Assembly (NCBI GenBank): GCA_937136445.1
Contig: CAKZOQ010000099.1
Coordinates: 1-6,786, forward strand
Length of the DNA: 6,786 bases
Source: an uncultured Gemmatimonadota bacterium
Lineage (GTDB): Bacteria > Gemmatimonadota > Gemmatimonadetes > Longimicrobiales > Gaopeijiaceae
Direction: 5' to 3'
Shown: in pieces, positions 1 to 5,758 of the stretch
Position numbering within the stretch: position 1 is the first letter of the stretch
Layout of the letters: every line of letters begins with the position of its first letter
Made by a program: the position numbers and the translations under genes
The notes under the pieces: generated by a model
What the model was told of the DNA's origin: nothing
The model's input: only the letters and a program-made list of their open reading frames with translations
Databases searched by the model: none

Positions 1-101
1 CCCGGCGCATCACCGTCGTCACGCTGCAACCCGCGGAGGCGCCCCAGGCGGTGGGGGCGCTGCTTCTCCGAGGGATCACGGACCTACTGGGAGGAGGCGG
101 T
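1..101. other. leader before the permease gene
   Basis: No gene can be assigned here. The permease reading frame is open back to the window edge with no stop, but the encoded residues do not resemble the helical N-terminal extension some permeases of this family carry. None of the three forward frames has a stop codon between position 1 and the ATG at 102, so any upstream gene must either end before the window or run into the permease gene in another frame. Confidence 0.4.
89..97 (+). promoter_or_regulatory. ribosome binding site deciding the permease start
   Basis: GGGAGGAGG lies 4 to 7 bases before the ATG at 102, depending on which GGAGG register is used. This is near-ideal Shine-Dalgarno spacing. 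It favours ATG 102 over the in-frame GTG at 51, which has no comparable purine tract before it. Confidence 0.8.
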
Positions 102-2537
102 ATGGGCGGATGGGTGCAGGACCTCGCGTACGCGATTCGGTCGCTGCGGAAGGCGCCGGGCTTCACGGTGCTGTCGGTGCTCACCCTGGCGCTGGGCATC
201 GGAGCCACGGCGGCCATCTTCAGCGTCGCCCACGGCGTCCTCCTCCAGCCCCTCCCCTACGGCGAGCCGGACCGGGTGGTCACCGTCTACGCCGTCTGGG
301 ACAACTACCCGGAGGGCACCTGGGTCGCCGAGGACGAGTTCCAGCTCTGGCACCAGGAGAACCAGACCCTCCAGGACCTGGCGTACTACCTCTCCTGGAG
401 CGCCACCTTCACCGACGTGGAGAACCCCGAGCGCGTCACGGCGGCCTGGCTCACCCCCAACACCTTCGACGTCCTCCAGGTGCAGCCGGTGGTGGGGCGG
501 ACCTTCACCTGGGACGAGGCGCAGCTCCCCGACCCGCCGGCCATGCTGAGCTGGGGCGCCTGGCAGCGGCGCTACGGCGGCGATCCGGGGATCGTGGATC
601 GCACGGTGGAGATCGACGGCACCCTGACGCCCATCGTGGGGGTCCTGCCCCAGGGCTTCGGCCTCCCCGTGGACTACGGGCTGGACCAGCCCTCGGACCT
701 CTACTTCCCCACCTACGTGGATCTGGAGTCCCCGGCCCCGGACCTGGGGGGCGGCGGCAGCCATTCGGCCTTCCTGGTGGGACGGCTGGCCGACGGCGCC
801 ACCGTGGCGGAGGCCGACGCCGACCTGAAGCGCATCCAGTCCCGGGTGCCGGCGGTGGGCCTCTACGGCCCGGAACGCGGCTTCACCGTGCTGGTGAAGG
901 ACGCCAAGGACGACGTGGTGGGAAGCGCCCGGGGCACGCTCTGGCTCCTCCTCGGCACGGTGGGCTTCGTCCTCCTCATCGCCTGCGGCAACGTGGCGAA
1001 CCTTCTGCTGTCACGCTCCGAGGGCCGGGCCGGGGAGATGGCGGTACGGAGCGCGCTGGGCGCCAGCCGGGGACGGCTCGTCCGGCAGCTCCTGCTGGAG
1101 AGCGGCCTCCTGGCGACGGCGGCGGGGCTGATGGGGCTGGGGATGGCCGGCCTGGGCGTCGAGGCGCTCCTGGCCATCGACCCCGACGCGGTGCCCCGGT
1201 CCGGCTCCGTCTCGCTGAACGGTGCGGTGGTGGCCTTCACCCTGGGCGTGTCCTTCCTGACGGCGCTCCTCTTCGGCCTGGTGCCGGCCCTCCGGGTGTC
1301 CGCCGGGGGGGAATCGGACGCGCTGCGGGAGCGGAAGAGCGCCGGGGCCGGCGTGGCCGGGGTGCGGACCCAGGGGGTCCTGGTGGCGGCCCAGATGGCC
1401 ATGGCCGTCATCCTCCTCACCAGCGCGGGCCTCATGGGCCGGACCTTCCTGAAGCTGGCGGCGGTGGATCCGGGCTTCGCCCCGGAGAACGTCCTCACCC
1501 TGCGCCTCACCACACCTCCGGCCAACTACCCGGAGGGCGAGGACGTCTCGGGCTTCTATGAGGAGCTCCTCCGTCGGGTGCGGGCCCTTCCCGGGGTGCG
1601 GGAAGCCGGGGGCGCGCGGATCCTCCCGCTGGCCACCACCATGGGCGACTCGGGCTTCCGCATCGAGGGGTACGAGCCGGCCGAGCACGAGGCCATGCAG
1701 GCCGACTGGCAGTGGGCCACCCCCGGCTACATGGAGGCCGTGGGCATCCCCCTCCGCGCCGGTCGCACCTTCGATTCCCGGGACGGCCCGGAGGGCGCCC
1801 ACGCCGTCATCGTCAACGAGGCGCTGGCCAGCCGCTACATCCAGGGTCGGGACCCGGTGGGCACCACCATCTACATCTGGGGCGACACCGCCACCATCGT
1901 CGGCGTGGTGGGCAACATCGCCCACAACGGGCTCACCGGACCGGTGCGGCATCGCTACTACCGCCCCCACGCCCAGGTGAACTCCGTCTCGAGCCAGCGC
2001 TCGGTGAGCCTGACCATCCAGACCGAGGGCGATCCCCGGTCCGTGCTGGACGCCGTCCGGGCCGAGATCCGGACGCTGGATCCGTCCATCCCGGTGGCGC
2101 AGGTCCGCACCTACGACGACATCCTGTCCTCGGCGGTGGCGGAGCAACGGTTCGCGCTGGTGCTCCTGGGCGTCTTCGCCGCCATCGCCCTGACGCTGGC
2201 CGTCATCGGGATCTACGGCGTCCTCTCCTACTCGGTCAGCCGGCGCACCCGGGAGATCGGGGTGCGCCTGGCGCTGGGGGCCGAACGGGCCCAGGTGGTG
2301 CGCCGGGTGGTGGGCCAGGGGATGGCCATGGCGGTGTTGGGGGTGCTGATGGGCACCGGGGTGTCGTGGGCGCTGGCGCGCTTCATGGAGGGCATGCTCT
2401 ACGGCGTCGATCCCCGGGATCCCGTGACCTTCGTGGGGGTGCCCGCCCTCTTCGCCGCCGTGGCCCTGGCGGCCTGCTTCGTCCCGGCGTTCCGGGCCTC
2501 CCGGGTGGATCCGGCGAAGGCGCTCCGGTACGAGTAG
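102..2537 (+). CDS. ADOP-type MacB/FtsX-like permease
   Basis: An 811-residue inner-membrane protein of the acidobacterial duplicated orphan permease type: two MacB_PCD/FtsX modules fused in one chain. It opens with the family signature DLxYAIRSLRKAPGF (residues 7-21), then the first membrane helix (about 21-48, with LTLALGIGATAAIFSV). A periplasmic domain (about 50-275) precedes helices near 279-300, 330-360 and 375-396. The second module repeats this plan: helix at 425-446, periplasmic domain to about 680, helices near 686-710, 736-760 and 777-797. Both FtsX cores carry the expected cytoplasmic motif (EMAVRSALGAS and EIGVRLALGAE). The length is normal for the family. No ATPase gene is in the window, as usual for ADOP proteins. 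The substrate is unknown; MacB relatives act by mechanotransmission on periplasmic substrates. The start at ATG 102 is set by its ribosome site and by homology; a GTG at 51 would add 17 glycine- and leucine-rich residues. G+C is about 72%, like the right-hand genes. Confidence 0.93.
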   Translation: MGGWVQDLAYAIRSLRKAPGFTVLSVLTLALGIGATAAIFSVAHGVLLQPLPYGEPDRVVTVYAVWDNYPEGTWVAEDEFQLWHQENQTLQDLAYYLSWSATFTDVENPERVTAAWLTPNTFDVLQVQPVVGRTFTWDEAQLPDPPAMLSWGAWQRRYGGDPGIVDRTVEIDGTLTPIVGVLPQGFGLPVDYGLDQPSDLYFPTYVDLESPAPDLGGGGSHSAFLVGRLADGATVAEADADLKRIQSRVPAVGLYGPERGFTVLVKDAKDDVVGSARGTLWLLLGTVGFVLLIACGNVANLLLSRSEGRAGEMAVRSALGASRGRLVRQLLLESGLLATAAGLMGLGMAGLGVEALLAIDPDAVPRSGSVSLNGAVVAFTLGVSFLTALLFGLVPALRVSAGGESDALRERKSAGAGVAGVRTQGVLVAAQMAMAVILLTSAGLMGRTFLKLAAVDPGFAPENVLTLRLTTPPANYPEGEDVSGFYEELLRRVRALPGVREAGGARILPLATTMGDSGFRIEGYEPAEHEAMQADWQWATPGYMEAVGIPLRAGRTFDSRDGPEGAHAVIVNEALASRYIQGRDPVGTTIYIWGDTATIVGVVGNIAHNGLTGPVRHRYYRPHAQVNSVSSQRSVSLTIQTEGDPRSVLDAVRAEIRTLDPSIPVAQVRTYDDILSSAVAEQRFALVLLGVFAAIALTLAVIGIYGVLSYSVSRRTREIGVRLALGAERAQVVRRVVGQGMAMAVLGVLMGTGVSWALARFMEGMLYGVDPRDPVTFVGVPALFAAVALAACFVPAFRASRVDPAKALRYE

Positions 2538-2559
2538 GCGCCGGCCGGGCGTCCCCACC

Positions 2560-2618
2560 GGACCCAACGAGAGGGTCCCCAACGAGACGGGGGCCGCGAC
2601 CTCCTGGCCGCGACCCCC
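2560..2618 (+). terminator. tandem hairpins after the permease
   Basis: Two hairpins follow the permease stop by 22 bases. The first is GGACCC / GGGTCC around the 7-base loop AACGAGA (2560-2578). The second is GGGGG, a mismatch, then CGCG, paired with CGCG and CCCCC (2589-2618) around a 10-base loop. There is no T tract, so intrinsic termination is uncertain, though hairpins without a T tract are common at gene ends in GC-rich genomes. The hairpins coincide with two short tandem repeats: CCCAACGAGA at 2563 and 2578, and GGCCGCGACC at 2592 and 2606. Confidence 0.45.
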
Positions 2619-2642
2619 GATCCCACAATCTCACAGGGCCGC

Positions 2643-2699
2643 CCCCGTCGTCCACCCGTCGTCGTCCCGTGCGGCCACCCGTCGTCGTCGTCGTCGTCC
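2643..2699. repeat. GTC microsatellite and CACCCGTCGTC repeats
   Basis: A simple-sequence tract with six uninterrupted GTC units at 2681-2698, preceded by shorter GTCGTC blocks. The block CACCCGTCGTCGTC appears twice, once near 2653 and once near 2677. On the minus strand this reads as GAC repeats and creates runs of aspartate in spurious frames. It looks like slippage-generated repeat in non-coding DNA. Confidence 0.8.
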
Positions 2700-2952
2700 T
2701 CCCCTGGAGGATCTCCTGTGTTCACCCGGCCCTACGGGGGGCGCCGAGGAAAGATTCAGCCGCCGTGAAAGAATCCTCCATGGGGTCCGTACTCCAGGAC
2801 GAACACACCAGGGCGTTGCATCCTTTTTTCACGAGGGTGCGTCCAAGGTGGTGGAGAGGCCGGGCGTCCGGTCGGAGCGTGATGAAGACGATGATGGGAC
2901 GGGCCGGTGATCAGCCCGCCGGGTTCGGTCGGGCGCTTTCGGTCCTCCTCCA

Positions 2953-3000
2953 GACACAGCGAACCCCCGACGTCGAGTGCGGACGTCGGGGGTTCGTGTC
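2953..3000. terminator. strong perfect inverted repeat, possible bidirectional terminator
   Basis: CGAACCCCCGACGTC (2960-2974) is exactly complementary to 2982-2996 around the loop GAGTGCG. An outer arm GACAC (2953-2957) can pair with GTGTC (2996-3000) past a 3-base bulge. The stem is much stronger than anything else in the window. No T tract follows on either strand, so calling it a terminator is inference. Its position, 415 bases after the permease stop and 215 before the protease start, would also suit a transcriptional insulator or a protein-binding palindrome. Confidence 0.5.
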
Positions 3001-3124
3001 GTTGCCGGGCGGCAGGCCTCCCAGCCCGCCATCCCCGGGCCTACCCTGGCCGAGTTCGCGATTCGTTTCAGAGCGCCTTCTAAAGGATCCCTTCTCCACG
3101 TTCAGATGCCGCCACCGGCCCTCC

Positions 3125-3190
3125 GCGGGACAAGCAACGATTTGCGGACAAGCTGAGTACGGCTTAACGATTCCCTGGGTACGGTTCAAC
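3125..3190 (+). promoter_or_regulatory. repeat-rich leader, candidate operator/promoter of the protease pair
   Basis: Three short direct repeats are interleaved in 66 bases ending 25 bases before the protease ATG. GGACAAGC occurs at 3128 and 3146 (18 apart). AACGATT occurs at 3136 and 3166 (30 apart). GTACGGYTYAAC occurs at 3157 and 3179, matching at 10 of 12 positions, 22 bases apart (about two helical turns), which would place two bound protomers on the same DNA face. No clear -35/-10 pair stands out; TTGCGG at 3142 with TAACGA at 3165 (17-base spacer) is only a weak match. An operator role is inference. Confidence 0.35.
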
Positions 3191-3203
3191 TGCTGGAGAA
3201 GTT

Positions 3204-3208
3204 GGAGG
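3204..3208 (+). promoter_or_regulatory. ribosome binding site of the protease gene
   Basis: GGAGG ends 7 bases before ATG 3216, which is standard spacing and fixes the start. The encoded N-terminus is directly a lipoprotein signal peptide, which agrees. Confidence 0.8.
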
Positions 3209-3215
3209 CGATCAA

Positions 3216-4613
3216 ATGCAGAGCATTCATCTCATTCTTCGCTGGGTAGTGGTAGGGTCGATCTTGACGCTAGCGGCATGTCAGGAGCATCAGCCACTTG
3301 AGGTCCAATCGAATTATCCCTTCGCGGGAAGCGACATCGGTCAAGAGCAAGAGATCGTTTACCCAATGGGCGGCGAAGGTCCCGCCGCAGTACTCAGCCA
3401 ATTCGGACCGATCGCGGATACTGCCAACCCGGGATTCCATGATATTCCCGGACATGAGGTCCCGGAAGCCATTGACCGGGGGGAGCCGGCGACTCTGGAA
3501 GCACTGAGTTCCGGTGTCGATAGTAGGAGATACCTTGTTCGCTTCAAGCCCCGGACAGCAACACCCACTGTGGCTTCCGGGTTTCGTGCGTCTCTCTCAG
3601 TCGATGAGTTCCAAGAAGGACTTGGGGCCGTCTCGGGGGACGGGATTCGAATCCTATTGATTCACAATCATCTCGGGACTGCGCTTCTCGAAGTAGCAGA
3701 AGGCGCCCTTCCGACGCTTCAAGATTCACCATACGTCGATGATATCGTAGCCGATGGCCCCCTCTACCAACCGGGCGCCGACTCGCTGCACTGGTCGATC
3801 GTCCGCATTAACTCCCCCAGCGTTTGGTCTCTTCCTAACGGAAAAGGCGAGTTAAGCGTTGTCCATATTATCGACTCGGGCGTGAGCCTTCATCCGGACG
3901 TTGGTAATAATAGCTGTACTCCATACTACAGTGGTTCCGGTTGTGTCGACGAAATTCAACATGGAACGGCCGTGCAGGGTGCGATGAGGGCGCCGCAGAA
4001 CGGCTTTGGAACCGTGGGTTCTGCACCATCATCTGGACCCGCGAGCGGAACGAGGCACTGGGACACTTGGGGGGCAGCGTCTACCTCGTACACACGAGCT
4101 GCCAAGACGTGGGCATACAACAATATCCTAGCGTATCAAAAAGCGATCGTGAACATGAGCTACTGGGGAGGATCCTATCAACTCTGGGAAGCGAATAACA
4201 TGGCTGCTCTGGCGAATAATGGTGCTTTGATCGTTGGTATCGCAGGGAATAGTGGAACGTATGGCACACAATATCCGGGCGGGTACCCGAACGTGATCGG
4301 TGTTGCTGGCTCCAACGAGGGCAACGGTAGCGGCAGCCCTGCTGGATGTCAGAGCAGTACAAGTACGGGCCCTCATGTCGATCTCGTGGCGCCCTACAAG
4401 GTCTACACTACCACGGCAAGCGGAGGGTACGGGTCAGCTTGTGGGACGTCGTTCTCGGCGCCGCTGGTCGCGGGGATCGCCGCTTCAGTGTGGTCGATCC
4501 ACAACACCGAAACTCGGAATCAGATCGTCAACCGACTGACATCGACCGCCCGACCGCTTTTGTGGTATGGTTCGGGGCACGGACTAGTCGATCACGCGGC
4601 GGCAGCGAACTAG
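3216..4613 (+). CDS. subtilisin-family (S8) serine protease, lipoprotein
   Basis: A 465-residue secreted protease, probably membrane-anchored. Residues 1-21 form a signal peptide ending in the lipobox LAAC, so Cys22 would be lipidated. Residues 22-105 look like a low-complexity spacer. Residues about 106-180 (RRYLVRFKPR to VDDIVADGP) resemble an inhibitor I9-type propeptide. The catalytic domain runs from about 190 to the end. The triad is visible: Asp220 in HIIDSGV, His249 in HGTAVQGAM and Ser412 in CGTSFSAPLVAG. The likely oxyanion-hole Asn345 lies in GIAGNSG. All key residues are present, so it should be active. Cys234/Cys243 and Cys378/Cys409 could form two disulfides. There is no C-terminal accessory domain, and the protein ends soon after the last S8 helix. 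A PrcB-like lipoprotein gene follows after 9 bases, suggesting one operon and a physical partnership. G+C and codon choice (many A/T-ending codons) differ sharply from the flanking genes, suggesting transfer. Family call firm; substrate unknown. Confidence 0.95.
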   Translation: MQSIHLILRWVVVGSILTLAACQEHQPLEVQSNYPFAGSDIGQEQEIVYPMGGEGPAAVLSQFGPIADTANPGFHDIPGHEVPEAIDRGEPATLEALSSGVDSRRYLVRFKPRTATPTVASGFRASLSVDEFQEGLGAVSGDGIRILLIHNHLGTALLEVAEGALPTLQDSPYVDDIVADGPLYQPGADSLHWSIVRINSPSVWSLPNGKGELSVVHIIDSGVSLHPDVGNNSCTPYYSGSGCVDEIQHGTAVQGAMRAPQNGFGTVGSAPSSGPASGTRHWDTWGAASTSYTRAAKTWAYNNILAYQKAIVNMSYWGGSYQLWEANNMAALANNGALIVGIAGNSGTYGTQYPGGYPNVIGVAGSNEGNGSGSPAGCQSSTSTGPHVDLVAPYKVYTTTASGGYGSACGTSFSAPLVAGIAASVWSIHNTETRNQIVNRLTSTARPLLWYGSGHGLVDHAAAAN

Positions 4614-4622
4614 ACAAGGGCC

Positions 4623-5114
4623 ATGGATCGGATGCGGCAGTTCTCTGCGGATCTATATGCTTGCCTTGCGATCCTATCGCTATTCGCCGTTGGATGCTCA
4701 TCATCGGCCTCCCCCGAACGCGGCAGTCCTCTGGAGTTTCGGCGCCTGGAGGGTCTCTCTACCAACGGTCCATCAGCGTTTGCCGTTCCCTCAGAATGGC
4801 TCATTACCGATTCAAGTTCATGGCAACGGGCCTGGCAGGAATCCACGGCTGAGGAAGTGCCACCGCTCTCCGTCGATCTGTCCGAGAACGTCTTGGCGCT
4901 GGTGGCCCTGGGGGCTCGGCCAAGCGGTGGCTACTCCATTGAGATCACGGAAGTCCGGCATCATGAATCGGTGTTGGATGTCTTCGTTCTTGCGGTTTCG
5001 CCTACTCAAGACTGCGTAGTCCCGGGAGGGGAAACAGCTCCCATGGTCGCAGTGGTGATACCGGGAGCAGCCCGGTCAGCTCGCTTCAACTACTCGACCG
5101 TCGAAGGTTGCTGA
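4623..5114 (+). CDS. PrcB C-terminal domain-like lipoprotein, putative protease partner
   Basis: A 163-residue lipoprotein. Residues 1-24 are a signal peptide ending in FAVGC, with Cys25 as the likely lipid site (alanine at -3 is less usual). A short Ser-rich linker leads to a globular part. Residues about 57-110 fit the PrcB_C pattern: a TDSSSWQRAWQES segment, then VDLSENVLALVALG, then the hallmark PSGGYSIEI (100-108). It continues with a hydrophobic strand and TAPMVAVVIPG (139-148). Cys131 and Cys163 (the final residue) could pair. In Treponema denticola, PrcB is a lipoprotein needed with PrcA for the subtilisin-like protease PrtP (dentilisin). Here the gene starts 9 bases after an S8 protease stop, so a chaperone or partner role for that protease is a reasonable inference. 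The start is uncertain: AAGGG (4616-4620) is too close to ATG 4623, and an in-frame ATG at 4632 is 11 bases from it. Low G+C like its upstream neighbour. Stand-alone PrcB_C lipoproteins of unknown role also exist. Confidence 0.8.
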   Translation: MDRMRQFSADLYACLAILSLFAVGCSSSASPERGSPLEFRRLEGLSTNGPSAFAVPSEWLITDSSSWQRAWQESTAEEVPPLSVDLSENVLALVALGARPSGGYSIEITEVRHHESVLDVFVLAVSPTQDCVVPGGETAPMVAVVIPGAARSARFNYSTVEGC

Positions 5115-5123
5115 AGGTCTTCC

Positions 5124-5213
5124 GGGACCCGGGGAGTTGGCCACGGATGTGGTAGATCGTGGCCATGAGGTCCCTGGTGGAGCGGGAGTCGAGAGCCCTG
5201 GGCCTGGTGGCCC
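5124..5213. terminator. nested hairpins between convergent genes
   Basis: Outer stem GGGACC (5124-5129) / GGTCCC (5169-5174) encloses TGGCCACG (5138-5145) / CGTGGCCA (5158-5165) with a 12-base loop. A separate small hairpin, GGGCC / GGCCC around TGGT, sits at 5200-5213. Placed between two converging stop codons (5114 on +, 5234 on -), these could terminate transcription from both sides. There is no T tract, so the role is inferred from position. Confidence 0.4.
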
Positions 5214-5233
5214 GTACCACTGCGATCCTTCCC

Positions 5234-5758
5234 TCACCGCCGGCGACGAGGCAGCTCCGGCTCGGAGAACGGGAAGCCCACGGAGGCGGCCGCCGCGTCG
5301 GCGACCAGCGCGTCCTCCACGGCCGTCGCTCCGCTCACGCCGATCCCACCCACCACCTCGTCCCCGGCCCACAGGGGAACGCCGCCGGCCACCGGGACGA
5401 TCCCCGGGAGCCCCAGATAGGCGGGATTGCCCCGAACCCATTCCGCGGGTGCCGACGTGGGCCGTCGGAACCGTACGGCGCCGCGCGCCTTTTCCACGGC
5501 GATCTCGAGGCTCGCGAGCTGGACGCCGTCCATGCGAGCCAGTTGCACCAGGTGCCCGCCGCCGTCCACGACGGCCACGACCATCCGCCAACCACCCTCC
5601 TCCGCCCGCCGGAGGGCCGCGTCGACGAGCCGCTCCGCGCCGGCGAGGGTGAGGGCCGGACGGATCGACACCACGTCCTGCACCTGGGCGGCCCCCGGTC
5701 GGGGGCTGACCCACCCCACCGACGTCACCAACAGGCCCACGGCGAGCAGCCGCCTCAC
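5234..5758 (-). CDS. secreted GlcG/HbpS-family (DUF336) putative heme-binding protein
   Basis: A 174-residue exported protein. The start is GTG 5758, giving a signal peptide (RR at 2-3, hydrophobic 4-17) with a likely cleavage after PGAA (residue 24). The mature part is one GlcG/HbpS (Haem_degrading) domain, about 33-163. It has LTLAGAERLVDAAL, then VVAVVDGGGHLVQLARMDG (60-78), SLEIAVEKARGAVRF (83-97), and the C-terminal VVGGIGVSGAT with EDALVADAAA. Family members include HbpS of Streptomyces, an extracellular heme-binding and iron-sensing protein, and GlcG of the glycolate locus. Heme binding here is inferred from family only. The tail is basic (PRRRR). Its GTG overlaps the regulator's TGA as GTGA, so the two genes are very probably co-transcribed and translationally coupled. 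GGGAGAGG (5770 to 5763) supplies the ribosome site inside the upstream gene. The same frame is open far upstream, but that part shadows the regulator and is not used. Confidence 0.88.
   Translation of the reverse strand: MRRLLAVGLLVTSVGWVSPRPGAAQVQDVVSIRPALTLAGAERLVDAALRRAEEGGWRMVVAVVDGGGHLVQLARMDGVQLASLEIAVEKARGAVRFRRPTSAPAEWVRGNPAYLGLPGIVPVAGGVPLWAGDEVVGGIGVSGATAVEDALVADAAAASVGFPFSEPELPRRRR

Larger units (their letters stand above)
2538..3215. other. 678-base intergenic region
   Basis: No convincing gene is visible. The left part (to about 3060) is as GC-rich as the permease gene, and the right part drops to about 57%. It contains, in order: tandem hairpins after the permease, a GTC microsatellite, an 8-bp inverted repeat (TGGAGGAT at 2705, ATCCTCCA at 2773), an isolated run of six T at 2824-2829, a perfect 15-bp inverted repeat near 2960-2996, and a repeat-rich leader before the protease gene. 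The open frames crossing it lack ribosome sites and have low-complexity Arg/Gly/Pro/Ser composition. A 36-codon minus-strand frame (2832 to 2722, GTG start) was noted but is unsupported. I saw no tRNA or rRNA. Confidence 0.6.

Noticed and set aside
51..101. GTG start at 51 for the permease, adding 17 residues
   Set aside because: There is a strong GGGAGGAGG right before ATG 102, and family proteins begin at the position of that ATG. The extra residues do not resemble any known N-terminal extension.
110..1561. 483-codon plus-strand frame overlapping the permease
   Set aside because: It is Gly/Arg/Pro-rich, in another frame of a firmly identified gene, with no ribosome site of its own.
1011..2582. 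523-codon minus-strand open frame under the permease gene
   Set aside because: It is His/Gly/Arg/Pro-rich, with no domain pattern. It is a shadow frame caused by high G+C opposite a clear gene.
2643..2699. CRISPR-like array from repeated CACCCGTCGTC
   Set aside because: Units are too short and irregular, with no spacers of constant length. It is a trinucleotide microsatellite.
2960..2996. tRNA-like arm (GGGGTTCG resembles a T-arm)
   Set aside because: The bases belong to a single long hairpin. No acceptor, D or anticodon arms fit around it.
2829..3032. 67-codon minus-strand frame in the intergenic region
   Set aside because: It has a run of serines from simple repeats, spans the perfect inverted repeat, and shows no domain or ribosome site.
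2538..3301. Long plus-strand frame (from 1712) running through the intergenic region into the protease start
   Set aside because: It crosses the tandem hairpins, the microsatellite and the perfect inverted repeat. Its composition is low complexity and it overlaps the protease signal peptide in another frame.
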